Assembly (NCBI GenBank): GCA_022432975.1
Contig: CM039512.1
Span: 4,945,498-5,009,497 of the forward strand
Length of the DNA: 64,000 nucleotides
From: Begonia masoniana
Taxonomy: Eukaryota; Streptophyta; Magnoliopsida; Cucurbitales; Begoniaceae
Reading direction: 5' to 3'
The notes under the pieces are model-generated. The model was not told the DNA's origin. It did not search any database and saw only the letters and a program-made list of their open reading frames with translations. Positions 62,791 through 64,000 of the stretch are shown in pieces; the stretch's first letter is position 1, and the number at the start of each line of letters is the position of its first letter. The translations under genes and the position numbers were made by a program.

Positions 62791-64000
62791 CATTTGTTAT
62801 ACTACTAAAATACCATTTCCAAGGGCATTTCCAACCGAATAATTTCATATGCATAACTCATTATTCTCATATATTAAACATAATTAAATTACATTCCTGA
62901 ACATACAAACACATTATCAAAAACATATTTAGACTTAAACACTATTTAAGTCAACAAATAATCATACGATAATCGAAAAACAAAAATACTAATGCGAAAA
63001 CTCTTTAGGAAAAAAATTACTAGCAGATAAAAAAATATAAATACAACAGTAATTTTTGCAATTATAGTTTATATGAATTTATAAAGAAAAAAAAAAGCGT
63101 AAATGTGATCTACAATACGAACTCACCGATCTTACTCATGTAAAATTAAAGTTACAACAAACTCTAATAGTTACAAGGAGCGACATTACGTGGTCACAAG
63201 ATTTTACAGTCCACCATACACAATAGTGCCTAAAGGTGGTCACGCTATATAACATTAACATGCATGAGAGAGAGAGAGAAGGGTGTAATGATGAGGGTTG
63301 AAGGGAGGAGTCAATGGGTAGACAGACTGAGTTGTTGTTTTCTTGTCTCCCATTGATTTTATAATAAGATGAATCTCCAATCTTTTTTTAGTTGATCCTC
63401 CTTTTTTTTTCTTTTTACCTTATTCTATTTTTTGGATTATGAACCCATAAATTATAAATCTTCTCATCAATGTATATATACGAATGTGCATGTATATATA
63501 CGTATGTGTGCGCGTTTGCGTACAATAATTAGTGCATCTAATATCATATTTTACTTATTTATAATTTTATTTTAATTATCGTATTAATTAGTAAGAGAGA
63601 CACGTAATTGTTAGTTAACCACTTAGATTAGATTAAAGGGTAGAAATTAGATATTTAAATCAACCAACTTTTATTCTCTCTCCTCCTTTGCTTGCGTTTG
63701 ACTCTCTCTCTCTCCTACAATATGCATGATAAGAGAGTGGAAGGAGGAGAAGCTTTTAAAACCTTAATTGCAAGAATTGAAGTGGTAACTTGCTTGATTC
63801 ATTAATGAAGGCCAAATTTAATGCGTAATTATGGTTTTGAGTTATTAGATTTGCTTTTAATACGTGTCATGATTAGCAGTGTTACTCAAGTTTTTCAATA
63901 CACATTCATTGCTGAATTTAAGACAGTTCATGTCGTTGCCACGGTGGACTTTTTTTTTTTTTTTTTTGTTTTTTTTAATATTTAAAATTCATAATTATGA
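62791..64000. other. AT-rich intergenic tail; no gene seen
   Basis: Contains TATATATACG and GAGAGAGAGA low-complexity patches and a T-run at 63950-63976. No supported ORF, RNA gene or element. Confidence 0.5.

Overview
The window is nuclear DNA of a eudicot flowering plant. The evidence is plant gene families with GT-AG introns, AT-rich intergenic DNA, and dense LTR retrotransposons, MULE-like and hAT-like elements. Three host genes are firmly recognised. They are the 3' half of a cation-chloride cotransporter (CCC1, + strand, 10273-13535), a complete CPSF30-L / YTH-domain polyadenylation factor (- strand, 14487-22714, 7 exons, 683 aa), and a complete class III HD-ZIP factor of the PHB/PHV type (- strand, 53266-58538, 18 exons, 850 aa). 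From memory, Arabidopsis At1g30450, At1g30460 and At1g30490 are CCC1, CPSF30 and PHAVOLUTA, so this looks like a conserved microsyntenic block expanded by transposons.

Layout. 1-7000: a decayed MULE transposase, then a degenerate LTR (2022-6997) interrupted by a solo LTR (2423-4970, TSD GTGGA), then a 100-base N gap. 7898-9580: an intact 560-codon ORF joining a retrotransposon Gag-like domain to intronless pieces of the plant deubiquitinase UBP14, with the catalytic-Cys box cut off. 10273-13535: the last three CCC1 exons, with a 511-bp pure TA tract in one intron. 14487-22714: CPSF30-L, convergent to CCC1. 22921-23886: a foldback MULE-like element with a 9-bp TSD, 206 bp beyond the CPSF30 start codon.

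24232-47918 is one Ty1/copia element on the - strand with a perfect 5-bp TSD (TTTCT). It landed in the last codons of a small host gene (gene X, 47893-48724). Nested inside it are a chromovirus-type Ty3/gypsy element (27056 to about 38375), which carries a 2,965-bp solo LTR with a 66-copy 16-bp minisatellite; a Transposase_32-like ORF and a hAT-like end; a 1.7-kb insertion with a 9-bp TSD; and a TRIM (379-bp LTRs, 71-bp interior) that is itself split by a 1,795-bp solo LTR. Most insertion boundaries were read from matching target-site duplications.

48725-64000: gene X upstream DNA, two hAT-type MITEs (50411-50540 and 60746-61243), the HD-ZIP III gene with an intact miR165/166 site formed across an exon junction, and repeat-bearing intergenic DNA. 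The host genes act in ion transport (CCC1), mRNA 3'-end choice and m6A reading (CPSF30-L), and meristem and leaf polarity patterning (HD-ZIP III). They share a syntenic block, not a pathway. The most unusual object is the Gag-UBP14 chimera. The next are the copia insertion that swaps only the last eight residues of gene X, and the foldback element beside CPSF30.
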